Below, in pieces: positions 45,203 through 56,408 of a stretch of 64,000 bases of DNA. The position numbers and the translations under genes are program-made. This DNA comes from Jaapia argillacea MUCL 33604 (taxonomy: Eukaryota; Basidiomycota; Agaricomycetes; Jaapiales; Jaapiaceae), in the NCBI GenBank assembly GCA_000697665.1, contig KL197721.1:114365-178364 (forward strand), read 5' to 3'. Positions within the stretch are counted from its first letter, which is position 1. Each line of letters starts with the position of its first letter. The notes under the pieces are model-generated. The model made no database searches. It had not been told where the DNA came from and saw only the letters and a list, made by a program, of their open reading frames with translations.

Positions 45203-48200
45203 ATGGACGGCGGCGACGTTTTTGAGATCTCTTCCGGCGACTCCGATGGCGAACACGAAGAATATATCGACAGACGCACTATCCTTGAGCCAGCGATTCG
45301 GAGCGTCGTGGATGCGCTGGGGGGATATGAAGATGGCCATTATCGCTTGGGGGACGAGGCTTATGGTTGTCTCAAAGACCTTAAGAAATTTTGGCGGAAG
45401 GACGACACCGATGACGAGCGGACCGTCGCACGCATTTTCTGGGACACAGGCCTACTTCCCAACGACCTTATATCAATCCTTTTGGAGACGGCTGGGAAGG
45501 GAAATGTAGAGGACAAGAGGGCTGTTGCTTGTGCAGACCTCATGACTGCCATGACATGGCCCATTGACTTGGCAGAGGAGCTGAAGGAGCTTGATGAGGA
45601 GTTGGACAAGGGGACGGATTACACGCAGCTCTTGACGAGCCATCTTCATTATAAGGCTGCACTCCTCAAGCCAGGGGTTATACAGGCGCTGTTTGGTATC
45701 ATGGTTCCATGTCTTGCCAAGGAAACAAAGGAGCGCAAGGAGAGGGATGTGCAAGTGATTAACGTCGTTCTCTTCCTCATTCGAAACTTGGCGTTCATCA
45801 AGGATCCTCCCGCCAATATGCATCTCAGCTCAGATCAGGCCGAATACTCATCTCTTCAATCGAAACTGGTCAGGACCTTGTCGGAGACGCATATATTTGA
45901 TCTGTTGTTAACTATCGCATCCAACGCGGCGGACGACGCTCTGTTCAATGGCTGGAACACTCTGGTCCTGGAGATCATGTATCTTCTGTTTCGAGGAATC
46001 AAGCCACCATCGCTGACGATGGATCAAGCAAAGGTGGGTGTTACTCTCAATTCATGACAATGGCCACTCAACGTCTACTAGCAACCAGCCGCTACTCTTC
46101 ACCGCCTTCTCGAGGTTGAGAGTCGAATACGACGAGACGTCGCTCGCACCGCCACCTCACGGCACTCTCGGTTTGGCACAACCATATCTGTGAAACTAAA
46201 TCCCAAGAAAGCACGCGCTAATGACAACGAGGATCAGCCTCAAGGCGAAAAGGCGCAATCGTCTCTCTCGTCGCAAACACTGGTACTTCATCGACAACAA
46301 GCGATCAATGGAGAGGCTGGAGGTATCTTAGACCTCCTGAAACGCCAGAAGGCTCAAAAGGGCAAGAAGATAGACGAACTTGGAAGAGAGGATAATCTTT
46401 CCGTAGAAGCCCGGGTGATCTTGCAGAATCTCGCGCAATCGTTTATTCAATCATGCTTCAACCGTAAGTTGACTCTAACTAAACACCGAAGGCCGCAAAC
46501 TCTGACGTCGGTTATTAGCCTTCCTATCGTCACTGCTCAAAGATATCAAGTCGGAGCGAGCCAAGGTTACCGAGAAGGACAACCTGAGACTCCTTTACGT
46601 TACCAAGTGGTTCCTTGAGTTCTTCATCTGCGGCCGGGCTAAGGGAAAGGGGAATGAGAAAGATGATGCCTGGAGCTTCGGGCTGATTGCAGAAGTCACT
46701 GAGCGTGGATGGATAGTATGGGTGTTAAAGCGAATGAGGGAAGCTGTTGACGAAAAAGTATGACTCCTTCCCTATCTCCCTCTCCTTGTTCTGATCCAGG
46801 TTTCTAGCCCAAACTATGGACTGAGCTACAGGCAGGGATCGAATGTCTAACACAACTCCTCGCCCTCATCGACAGCATGACTGCCCCCGATGTCTCCGAT
46901 CCATCAACCATCGAAGCCGCAGAAGTATTGCAGCAGCAGTTGATTTACAGCGGAGAGGTTCTCGAAATATCCTTCGACAGTCTTCGGTCATACAAAGAGG
47001 GCACACAATCCTTGGCTTACCTCGACTCTAGTGTCCATCTTGCATACGGACTGTTTCGAATGCTGGAAAAGTGGAGCAAAGTCAAAGGTGAAATGTATGT
47101 CAGAAAGCGGGTCAAGGCTCGAAAGAAGAAGTCCCAAGGTGAGTCCGATAGATCTCCCCCGGAGTGCGGTGATTCAAGTGGCCACTCTAGGGAAGAGCAC
47201 TGAGGAAGGAGACGGTGTTCCAGATGTTGAAGATGATGAGATATCTGCCAACGAGGAGGATATTATCCGTGAAACGAAATTCACCCTGGAGACATTCGAA
47301 CTGGTGACCTCAGCCTCAATCGTTTTACAGGTCCGAAGCTAACCTGTCGATTCTTCAGAAATTCGCTCATTCCGAAATCACCCATACTCTTCTGACCTAT
47401 CTTGGTCGCTATCCAGAATTTTCGTCTTCGGAGCAGATGAAGCGCGTCGTCAGTTTGCTTCACAGGCAAGCCATCAAAGCCAAGGCGGAGGGTTTGCTAT
47501 TCCAGGTATGGTTGGTTGAGGCAAGGCGGGTTTTCGAAGGCGCTTACCCAAACACAGGCCTCCACTCTCGAACTTTTCAAGTCGATTCTGACCGCTCAAA
47601 AAGTGCTCTCGAAAGAACAGCCCTACAAGGATCTCGTTGCCCTCGTCAATTTCGTCGTTCGGAAATTCTTCAAGGCTGTAACGGAAGAACCGCTGTTGAT
47701 CGTCGAGGTGAGCGCAATCCCCAGCAAATCCTTGGCCCAATTGTCGTCTCATCGCAATTCTACAGGCCTTCTTCCCCAAGAATCGGGGACAATGGAAGCA
47801 CTTCTCCAGTTGGGAGCCAGAGAAGACCAAGGGGGACAAGGCTTTGCGGGTTGAGGACACTCGATTCCCACCCGACGTTTATGTCAAGAAAGGTCACACC
47901 TGGAGTGAACAGTTGGGCATCGCGATTGCTTGTCTACTAGAGGCTGGAAAAATGGAGGTAATCGAGTGGGTCAAAGATGTAAGTCCACGCACAAGTGGGA
48001 AGGCTGGGAAAGTTCCTGAAGGCAACTCCACAGGTCCTCACCGTCGTCATTCAACACCGCGAAAAGATCATCGCCGAGACTGACAAAGTGGACGATACCG
48101 ATGACGGAAGTGAAAACGATCTCCCCAAGGACGATGGTGAGGAGGAAGCCAATCTTCGGAAGCGGTCATCGCCTTCTGGTGAGGCGCTCGCGAAGATTGA

Positions 48201-49263
48201 TGACTACTGTAAGTCTATTCTGACGTGACGATATTCAACTGACATTGGTTCCAATCGACAGTGATTCCCTATATCAGTGATCAGCAAGCAGACGCTGCAA
48301 GCAAAAATCCCTATCTCAAGCTCGTTTTCCGGTTGCTGAAATTTGCCATCCTCGATGAAGGTGCAATTTGGTTTGTTCAATTTCACCTGCCTAGTACTCA
48401 ATGTATGTGCAGACGAAGACGAACTGCAGTGGTTTGTGCCGAGCACCCTCCTTCCCTCTGATTTACAGAGCAGCCTCAATGTCATCGATCAATTCCTGAA
48501 GAACCCCATGGACCTGGGTGGCAAAAAGGCGTCGGATATGCTTTCCAAAAAGGCTCGGCGTAGACGTCGTCGGCGATCCCCCTCACCCAATTCTGACGAT
48601 GAGTCCGACATCTTGGACGACAAACCGAAGAAGAAACGGGAGAAGAAGAAGAAAGAGGAGAAACAATACAAGTCCGCACAATTCATCGAAGACAGTGACG
48701 TCGACGATGAAACGCTTCATGCATTCTTTGAGAAAGAACAACAGCTGAGAGAGAAGACAGCCCTGGCCGCTGTCGATGGTAAGCTGGCGACAATGCGAGC
48801 CACTGGGACGAAGAAGAGGAGGAAGACTACGGCCGAGGGGGGAAGAGGGAGAAAGAAGAGAAAGGGGGCTACTGCACATGAGAGAGCGAGTTCCGCTGAC
48901 CCCACCCAAGCAGATGATCCTCAATCGGATAGTGATGTCGATATCTTCGGCTCACCGCGAGAACGAAGCTCGACCCCACGTACGACGCCACCGATGGAAT
49001 CAGATTCTGTCCTCCCTTCAAAGCCCAAGATGCGACCACGACCGAAGCCACGTTTCAAGGGAACGTCCACTACTCCCTCAGCCCCACTTGATGACTCGGC
49101 CCAAAATTTACGTGGTTCACCTCTACGATCTGTGCTATCCTCAGCGAACGCAGAGGGAGGACCTCCTAACGATATTGAGACTAGTTCCGGTCTTCAAGAC
49201 CACGAGGGCGGCATCCAAACACGTCTAAAGGGTCGCATGATTCTCTCCGACGACGAGGAGTAG
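45203..49263 (+). CDS. TOF1: Replication fork protection complex subunit Tof1/Swi1 (Timeless)
   Basis: Eleven exons: 45203-46033, 46082-46463, 46519-46757, 46832-47138, 47191-47303, 47359-47505, 47558-47707, 47766-47978, 48034-48208, 48262-48360 and 48413-49263; 1168 aa, near the usual length. The N-terminal Timeless domain is evident (RIFWDTGLLPNDLISILLE, PIDLAEELKELDEEL, NVVLFLIRNLAFIKDPP, VRTLSETHIFDLLLTIASNA, LEIMYLLFRGIKP). The middle has FTLETFELKFAHSEITHTLLTYLGRY and SLLHRQAIKAKAEGLLFQ. The C-terminal ~300 residues are charged and disordered with Lys/Glu and Asp/Ser runs, including an AQFIEDSD block common in this family. It works with Csm3/Swi3 (Tipin) to stabilise paused replication forks and support checkpoint signalling in the nucleus. 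Confidence 0.96.
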
Positions 49264-52120
49264 CCCTGTAGCGTATAATTTGGACCTTACCAGTACCTTG
49301 GCGATGTAACTGTAGACGATGACCGGACTTTCGGAGCGACACTGTATTGTTACTGACAGGATTTAGTGTGGAATGAACAACCAGTATGGTAGGGCCAAAA
49401 AGGCTAAGGCTCTTAAGGTGGCCATGACGGAACGCCGGTCTTCTCACACCTGCCGGTTCTCAATTCAAGACGCCTGTTTGATTCCCACCAGATGGTGCGT
49501 GCTGACCAGCTACACTGAATCTTTATCCCAGGCTGTCCCTAGATCATGCCGATCACCAACGAGATCGCGACCTGACCTTTCGGATGAGGCACCTATCGCG
49601 ATGTCTAAAACCGCTCGGTCGACTCCGCTAGATCTTGACTGCACGAATGCACGCCCCACCCCAGGATCCTATCAATTAGATCCATGAACAGTAGCACCTC
49701 AGAGAAGATTTGTGCACCTTCATTCATATCGCAGGTGTGTCACTGTGGGGGGTATTCTTTCAGATGCTATCAAAGTGATTGACTTACGATGGAAACTGGA
49801 CAAGTAACGTATACTGGATACCATCGGAACCGTCGCTGTGTGAATCCTCGGAACCGGTTCATCGTACGTTAACTGGGGAGCCAGATTAGTTGCAAGAAAC
49901 TATGTGAAATAGGACAAATAACCGCAATTTACCGGTCCATGTGCCAGTGAGAAGAATAGAAAAAAGACGTACGGATAATCGGTGTCTGATGGTGCTGGTG
50001 TGCCAGTTCAAACTACTGTACCTGCCAGTTAGAGACAAGCATCTTCCCATGGCTACTTGACGAGGCGATGCATTGGCTTTCGAGTGTTTGCAGTGCGCTG
50101 GCCATGAGTAGTACGCCGGTAGGGTTAACTGGAGCCGTAGTGATAATGACCGGCGACAAATGATCGGCCGGTTAACTTGACGTCAGGGTACACCTTAGCA
50201 CGTCTTGTCTGGGCCTCGAATCGCAGTTCCTTGGGTGAAGGGCTTCACCTTGAGATGCTTGAACACTCCACCTCGCTGCATCTTGGCTGTATCTCCACAG
50301 GCGTCCGTTGTAACAAGCTCCGGGCCGCGACTGAATGAATTCGGTCCGATTCCCACGTCCCGCGAAGCCTTGCTTAGGCAGTAACAAGTGGGTCGAATCC
50401 TGGTTCTGATGGTCAGGTTTCACGGACCGGCCATGATATTGCAGAATGCGGAAGGGGAGCGGAGATTTTGACATGGTGTGGATGCAAGCAGGAGGAACTA
50501 GAGTCGCGATGGCGCGGAGCATCTTGGTCCTGAGAAACTGGTGTGTTACGAAACCTCAGGGGGAGAGCATGAGAAAGGATATTGGGTTTAGGGCCATCAG
50601 CTGAGCAAGAATGTCGAAGTGGTCCCAATTCTGCGATGGATGCCGGATTGATCACCTTGTAGTTGGCGTATGGAGGCAGTGCAATAGGACCACTTACAGG
50701 AGGAATTTTAGAGCGGCGGAATCGGCGGGGAGCCTGCGGGCGGCGAGGTAGAGATAGGGGAGCACGAGAATTCCGCCGTTAGATTCCATTTTTTTTGTGA
50801 TGTGATGGTCAATCTTGTTCAAGATGGTTCAGAACGCGAGCTGACAGACTAGCTCCATTTTCGCCGGTGCAGAGATGACCCCAAGGGCCATGAATCCATG
50901 GGGTTGTAGGCACAGACGGCCGGGATATCCCAATAAATGAGGGATTTCTCGGAGACACTGAGTAACTGAGGTCCCGATACATCCACCAACTGATCCTGGT
51001 GGTTATCGTCGGCCGAAACGTTTTCGATCCCAAAGTACGCAGATTGGGCATGAGGGCTGTCGATGCCCTTCTTCCCGAGATGAAAGGCAGCCGGTTGAAC
51101 ACCGGTCAAGTTGAAATGAAATAAGGCAGCTCGAGCCATGCAGACTGCGGTTTAGGACGGCACAGAGGGAGATGCGCCACCAAAACGGGGGCTATTCTAT
51201 ATTTCTTGGGAATGATCCTCCCTCGCTGACAAAAAGACAAGAAGGCACGAGGTTAAAAAGCTTATGAGTGGGAAAGCGACTCGAAGCATGAACGCAGAGG
51301 CCTGGGAGAGAGCGAGTACTGCCCAGCAAATTCGGGAGAAATGCCTACAAGCACGCAGAGATACGAGTGTCGAACGGCGTTTTGCGAGTAGGGGATCGCC
51401 ATTAAACCGGAGCGCTGGTTGTTGGCCGTTGTAGTCGTCGGTGGATATCGCGGGGGATGAAGTTCAGGATCAGTCTCCCACGATAGAGTGACCCTGCAAC
51501 GTCCCAATACGGACAAAACGTGTCAAATACAGCAACAAGAAAAGGCAGAAAAAACCCGGCGGTTCCTCTGAAGATCGGAGACTTGTCAATTGAGGAACTT
51601 GAATAATTACGTGAACACGGACGTATGGGTTTGGCCGCGGAGTTGGACCATCGAACTGCCTGGGCTGACGGGGGTCGTGGATGTGACCAGGTTGGCAAAG
51701 TCGAAGATGAACAAGAGATCGGTAAAACCAAAAAGCAGACTCGCAAAAGGGAGTGCGAAAATTCAGCGAATCCTTTGCAACGAGGAGAAAGATGACGGGG
51801 ACTGAAGCTGGACGGGCCTAGTCTGGGAAAGGAAAGAAAAGGGAAAGAAAAGAGGAAGGTTCGCAAGGGTCGCGGGGTCAAGCGAGGATACCATCCGGCC
51901 TGATTGCAGAAAGGCCTCAAGGCTGAATTGAGGACGGAGAATAGCGAAGACGCCGGAATTCCGAACTTAGATGTAATTTTTGAGTTGATTGGAGGCACGA
52001 ACCAGCGGCCTGTCGAACCGGTGAAAAGGAGTCTTTATAAACAAGGCAATCGCGCTTGACTCCTCCCCATCATCCCACTCTATTCCAGACCTCGATCTTT
52101 CTCTTGACCCTTACGTTACA
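49264..52120. other. Long intergenic stretch upstream of bZIP gene
   Basis: 2.86 kb. Two minus frames have some protein-like character: 51139-50849 (MARAALFHFNLTGVQPAAFH, later VSGPQLLSVSEKSLIYWDIP) and an ATG at 50789 (MESNGGILVLPYLYLAARRL, followed by a GTAAGT donor). I could not extend either into a convincing gene. The 51402-51998 minus frame is Ser/Pro/Phe-biased low-quality coding. The rest may be an extended regulatory region of the bZIP gene. Confidence 0.35.
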
Positions 52121-53311
52121 ATGTCACCATCGTCTTCATCGCAAAACTCTCAACGCGACTCTGCTTCGGTCGAGCGTCCTGAGCGTAGCCGAAATGCAAA
52201 GGCTCAAGCCAGGCATCGCGCCAAGCGAAAGGCCTACATTGAACAGGTCCGTTTTTGTTCCCCGTCGCGGTTTGCATTTTGCTGACATTCTTCACGTGTC
52301 TAGCTCGAGCAAACAGTGGTTAAACTTCAGACCATCATGAATCTGTCACCAGAGCAGGTCGCCGCTCTCCCTCCTCCTTCTGTAAGGATTCGTGAGCTGG
52401 AACAAGAAAACCAACGTCTCCGTCACGAGATCGACAATTTGAGGCGCCAATTTGAGAGCAAGCACACCCAGTTGCAAATGGCTCTTGGCCGCCGGGGGTC
52501 CTTCGCGAATGGCGTTGATCGCGATGACGACCGAGAAGCCAAGAGAAGAAGGATGTCTGTTGAGGGCGCCTACTTGGTATGCTCTGCCCATTTCGTGATC
52601 TCTATTGTCTTTTCCTGACGCGTCTTGCAGAGCCCATCTGACTCACCAAGATCGATGCATGATATTCCTCGCCCCTCCTCGTTGTCATTGCCCCTGCCCA
52701 TCCCTCACCACCACTCTAATGGTGCGTCGCCCAACCCGAACGGGCTGCCACCACCGAATTCGTTGTATCCGTTGCAAGTACCTCCATTCCAAATGCCTGA
52801 TACGCCGTCTGTATCGAGCACTTCCTCAAGTCCATCAGTTTCGGCGAGTACCCGTTCATTATAGCCACAGGCGTGCTACGTAGTAGCCGAACCGTGCGCG
52901 AGAGCTTTTGGGATCCTAGTGACCATCCTCTTTCTTTCCACCAGCAGCCACCTCGTTCGTCACACCTTCCCCAATTACACCACCCCCCAAGTAATGGCTC
53001 GCATCCCCATGGACTTTCATCATTCTACTCTCAAAACACAAATTCATCGTTTCACCTTGTAAAAGTCGAAGATGAACATTATGCCGTGAGTGCTTCTCGC
53101 GAAGCTTTGCCTTTCTAATTATGCTGATGATCGGTCTATTATCGCATCGCTTATTTTCTCGACCCCACTGCAGTCTCCAAACCATGAAACGCCCCACTGC
53201 AACCCATATGCGACGTCAGTCCCCTCTTTCGCGACACCACAGTCCGAGTTGGGTAACTGGCATACCTACTCGGCGGAGCGCGCCCAGATGCACCCCCGAC
53301 TGAGTGCGTGA
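52121..53311 (+). CDS. bZIP transcription factor
   Basis: Exons 52121-52246, 52304-52576, 52631-52721, 52871-53085 and 53174-53311 give ~280 aa. The basic region is residues 19-38 with the N-x7-R signature (N25 to R33) in RSRNAKAQARHRAKRKAYIEQ. An intron falls at the Q/L border before the zipper (LEQTVVKLQ, then RIRELEQENQRLRHEIDNL; the middle has an insert with LSPEQVAALPPP). The tail is Pro/His/Ser-rich and ends in a conserved-looking KVEDEHYA and SELGNWHTYSAERAQMHPRL. The third intron is ambiguous. If 52722-52870 is retained, the frame stays open to a TAG at 52864 and ends ...SASTRSL. Nuclear DNA-binding regulator; target genes unknown. Confidence 0.85.
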
Positions 53312-54526
53312 GGAGGTATAAAATAATCCTCTTCTGCTTCTCCGGCGTCGGCATGGCACCTTGGAAAGGCCTACCCGCTCTATACCCTCTGCCGTCTGTA
53401 ACTATATCCTTGCTGTCATTGCATCTTGCTTCTGCTTGTTCGTCCCCAGTGGCCGCCCCAGTCGCGGTTATTATTCATAGATCGCACCACCTATTACGCC
53501 CCTGTTTTTGTGTACAACGGTTGTATAAGTCTATCTGAGCCCGCTATCAAGCGATATTTCCGACGATCCTCCTGCTTTGAAATGGTTCGTGAGAGCTTGA
53601 TGACGCCAGGCAAGCTTATGCATACGATCGGTCCCACACCGCTGGCTCGATAAGACATGATTTTCCCTCGTGCACAAGTCCCCGTCTGCCTTTAGAAGGT
53701 CACCGAAATGTTGATCTTGATGATCCATGGAAGGTAGTACATTCTGGGCTAAGATGCAGAGCTATTGGCGTTTTGGGGGAGTTTCCGGTCCGCTCTTACC
53801 ACGCATTTAACGACGTGTCGGGACAGAAGCAACTGAACAAGATGACATTGAGTCCGTGTTACGTACAATCCAGGATTCGGAGTATGTTCATTTCAGATTG
53901 GGGGTGCAGTCGAAGTAGGGAACTTAATTTCTGGGAGGCAGTGACCTCGCTGCTAACGCTCATCTGGACGACAATACACCCTCGATGAGTGTTAGCTTGC
54001 GCTAACGGGTATGTAGTCTACAGGCCCCAGCCATGGAAGCGAAATTTAGCGACCCTAGTCTAAGTGCAATCACAAAAGTGCGTGCGCCGCATCTTTCAAA
54101 CCCAATGCGAGGTCGGCGGATTTCATGAGTTTGACCTAGGCACAACTTTACAGTCACCTTCCTCCCGTTGAAATTATGTCTGGAACAAAAGCCATTCTAC
54201 AAGTCGAAGTTGTGCTATCTTTTCTCTTTTGTCTATACGATCGTGGTTCAGGTTACAAGATCCCTCAAGTTTGCCGTCTTCGAATCTGCACTACATGCTA
54301 GTAATGTCGGTCTCCGAGGAGCTTGTGGATGCTTGTGGCTGCCACTCTAAATCTCCATTGTTCGGCGCGTGGATGTGGACAGACCACCTTTGTCCCGACG
54401 CTTTGACCATGATGTGGACTCAGCCGAATCCACAGCGGCCAGAGCGTTACCGTACTTAAATCCTCGACCGTCTCCAATGATCCACAGCCACCAGCTCACT
54501 TCCACTCTCCCTAAACCTCCCTGGTA
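53312..54526. other. Intergenic between bZIP and transaldolase-like genes
   Basis: 1.2 kb, no convincing gene. A short inverted repeat GTTAGC-TTGC-GCTAAC lies at about 53991-54006. Open frames are short and unsupported. Confidence 0.35.
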
Positions 54527-56408
54527 ATGCCTGCTCAATTCGCCCAAACTTCTCGCGCTGGCGCGACCCTTCACTCATTTGACTCAGTTTCACCTAACAC
54601 CAAGTCTCGTGAAGTATCTCGAGACTTGACAAACGTCATCGATAACATCTTGTCGTCACGCTCCTCCTGTGTTCCTTTCCCTAAGGCAGCCTCGACCCCC
54701 ACGCGAGCCGTGAACAAGGCTACTGTGAAGCCTTCCAAAGTTACATGGAAACCACGACCATCGGCACCTCAGAAGCGCCTCTGCGAGGCTCTAGAGGAGC
54801 AAGGGACTGCTATTATCTCGGACACGACTGATTTCGAAAGTTGGTACATTGTTTGTTCAGCTTGGTGCATTTGCCTGACTTCACTATACAGCGCTTTCGA
54901 TTCACAATTTTAGCGGCAGTATGCTAACTCCCGCTAACCTACCTCCGATGATGCAGTGTGATGATCTATTCTACCACGTGTGGGTTGCAGCGAAAAAGAC
55001 AATCGAAGCAGGAGGGTGAGTATAGCCTCTCCAACATTCTCAAAAACTCAGAGTTGGTGAGCTAACGCGGGTTTAGTGATACGATGCTCGAGATTGTCGA
55101 GAATGGCGTGGAGCAATTTGTGCGTTCAGTTTCCTGATTCAGAATTATTGTCTTGCTAATGCCTGGCATCAGCTAGTTGAGGTTGGATCGGTTATACTGG
55201 ACCGTATCCCTGGTCCCCATGTTACGTTCATCGACACCCGCCTGCATGAGGACTCAATTGCCATGGTCAAAACGGCAAAGAGTTTGATAGCAAGGTTCGA
55301 GAAGCAGGGAATTCACCGCAGCCGAGTCGTCATCACCGTCCGTCCTTTCTCCCTCCTTCATGCATTGGCTTGCTAAATTTTATTCGGTAGATCCCGGCAA
55401 CTGAAGCAGGTGTTGCTGCCGCAGCCCAACTGGCTAAGAATTCAATCCAGGCGAACCTCAATCTTGTCTCGGGACTCATTCATGCCGCCGCATGTGCTGA
55501 AGCCGGTGCTACGACTATCACAATGCCTGTGGGCAAGGTGAGGGACTGGAAACCCTGATAGTCGTCTGATTACTCTGCTGATTCGCCCGTTCAGATCTTT
55601 GACTGGTACGAAAAAAAGCGAGGCATGGTATATTCTCAGATGGCCGCTCATCCGGGCATCGAGGACATTCAGTCTACAGTAGCCTATTTCGAACTCAACC
55701 ACATCGGATCGAAGTTAGTGGGGAGCGGGATGCGCAACGTAGGTTTATCCTTTTCTCGGGCTTCTCTGTCCGGAATTAACTCCTCCGCAGTTAGCAGAGA
55801 TCAGCCATATATCGGGATTGGATGCAGTGGCGCTCTCTCAGCCTCAAATCGACGAACTGAGGTCGAGCCGCTTGCCCCTCTCTCCAACTCCACCGGACGA
55901 ATCTCCCGTGCATCTCCGAGCTCGTCAAGCAGCATATCCGTCTAACTGGCTGCAATCAAAGCACGGCTTCATGTCGGCCATGTCGGCAGGGGCCAGGAGC
56001 ATGCTTGCGGCAACACTATATGTTGCCCTCGGTGAGTTAAAGGTCTGCATGGATTGGATTGAGAGAACGTTGTACAAGGAGATTGAACGCCAAATGGTCA
56101 TGAACGCTCTCCCGTATGATGTTCTATTCGCGGTGCGGACTCCCAGAAAGCACAAGAGGAAAAAACGCTCCAGCCCTGGAACCCCATCGCGGTCCAAATC
56201 GCGTGACTCTCCCACCCGGACCAAACATCAGTCCAGCCGAATTGCCCCATCACCTTTGGCGGAGGGAAGCACTACTGATGTGGAGCTTGATGTTGACGCG
56301 GAGCTTGAGGCACTGATACGAGAGGTGGAAGAGGCTATGGCAGAGGAGCGGGTCGCCGATTCAGCGGGTCGCCCGCAGGAGATTCAAGACGAGGACGATG
56401 TGTTTTGA
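54527..56408 (+). CDS. Transaldolase-like protein lacking the Schiff-base lysine
   Basis: Seven exons: 54527-54839, 54892-55015, 55077-55119, 55173-55337, 55391-55537, 55595-55738 and 55791-56408; 517 aa. Residues ~95-360 follow the transaldolase TIM barrel: ISDTTDFE, FLVEVGSVILDRIPGPHVTFIDTRLHED, IARFEKQGIHRSRVVIT-IPATEAGVAAAAQL, NLNLVSGLIHAAACAEAGATTITMPVGKIFDWYEKK, GIEDIQSTVAYFELNHIGSKLVGSGMRNLAEI. In true transaldolases the segment is VLIKIASTWEG with the catalytic Lys; here that position is Thr215. The TTNP loop after DFE is also replaced (SGSMLTPANLPP). It ends with extra helices and a basic, Ser/Arg-rich, then acidic tail (RKHKRKKRSS, RSKSRDSPTR). Probably a non-enzymatic or altered relative. 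Localisation may be nuclear, from the basic tail. Confidence 0.85.

Noticed and set aside
51402-51998. 198-codon minus frame upstream of the bZIP gene
   Set aside because: Low-complexity Ser/Pro/Phe/Arg composition, no domain; more likely promoter DNA of the bZIP gene.
52848-52870. 23-nt intron in the bZIP gene
   Set aside because: Has GT and AG and the right phase but is too short for splicing; the 149-nt alternative using the GTGCGT donor at 52722 fits better.
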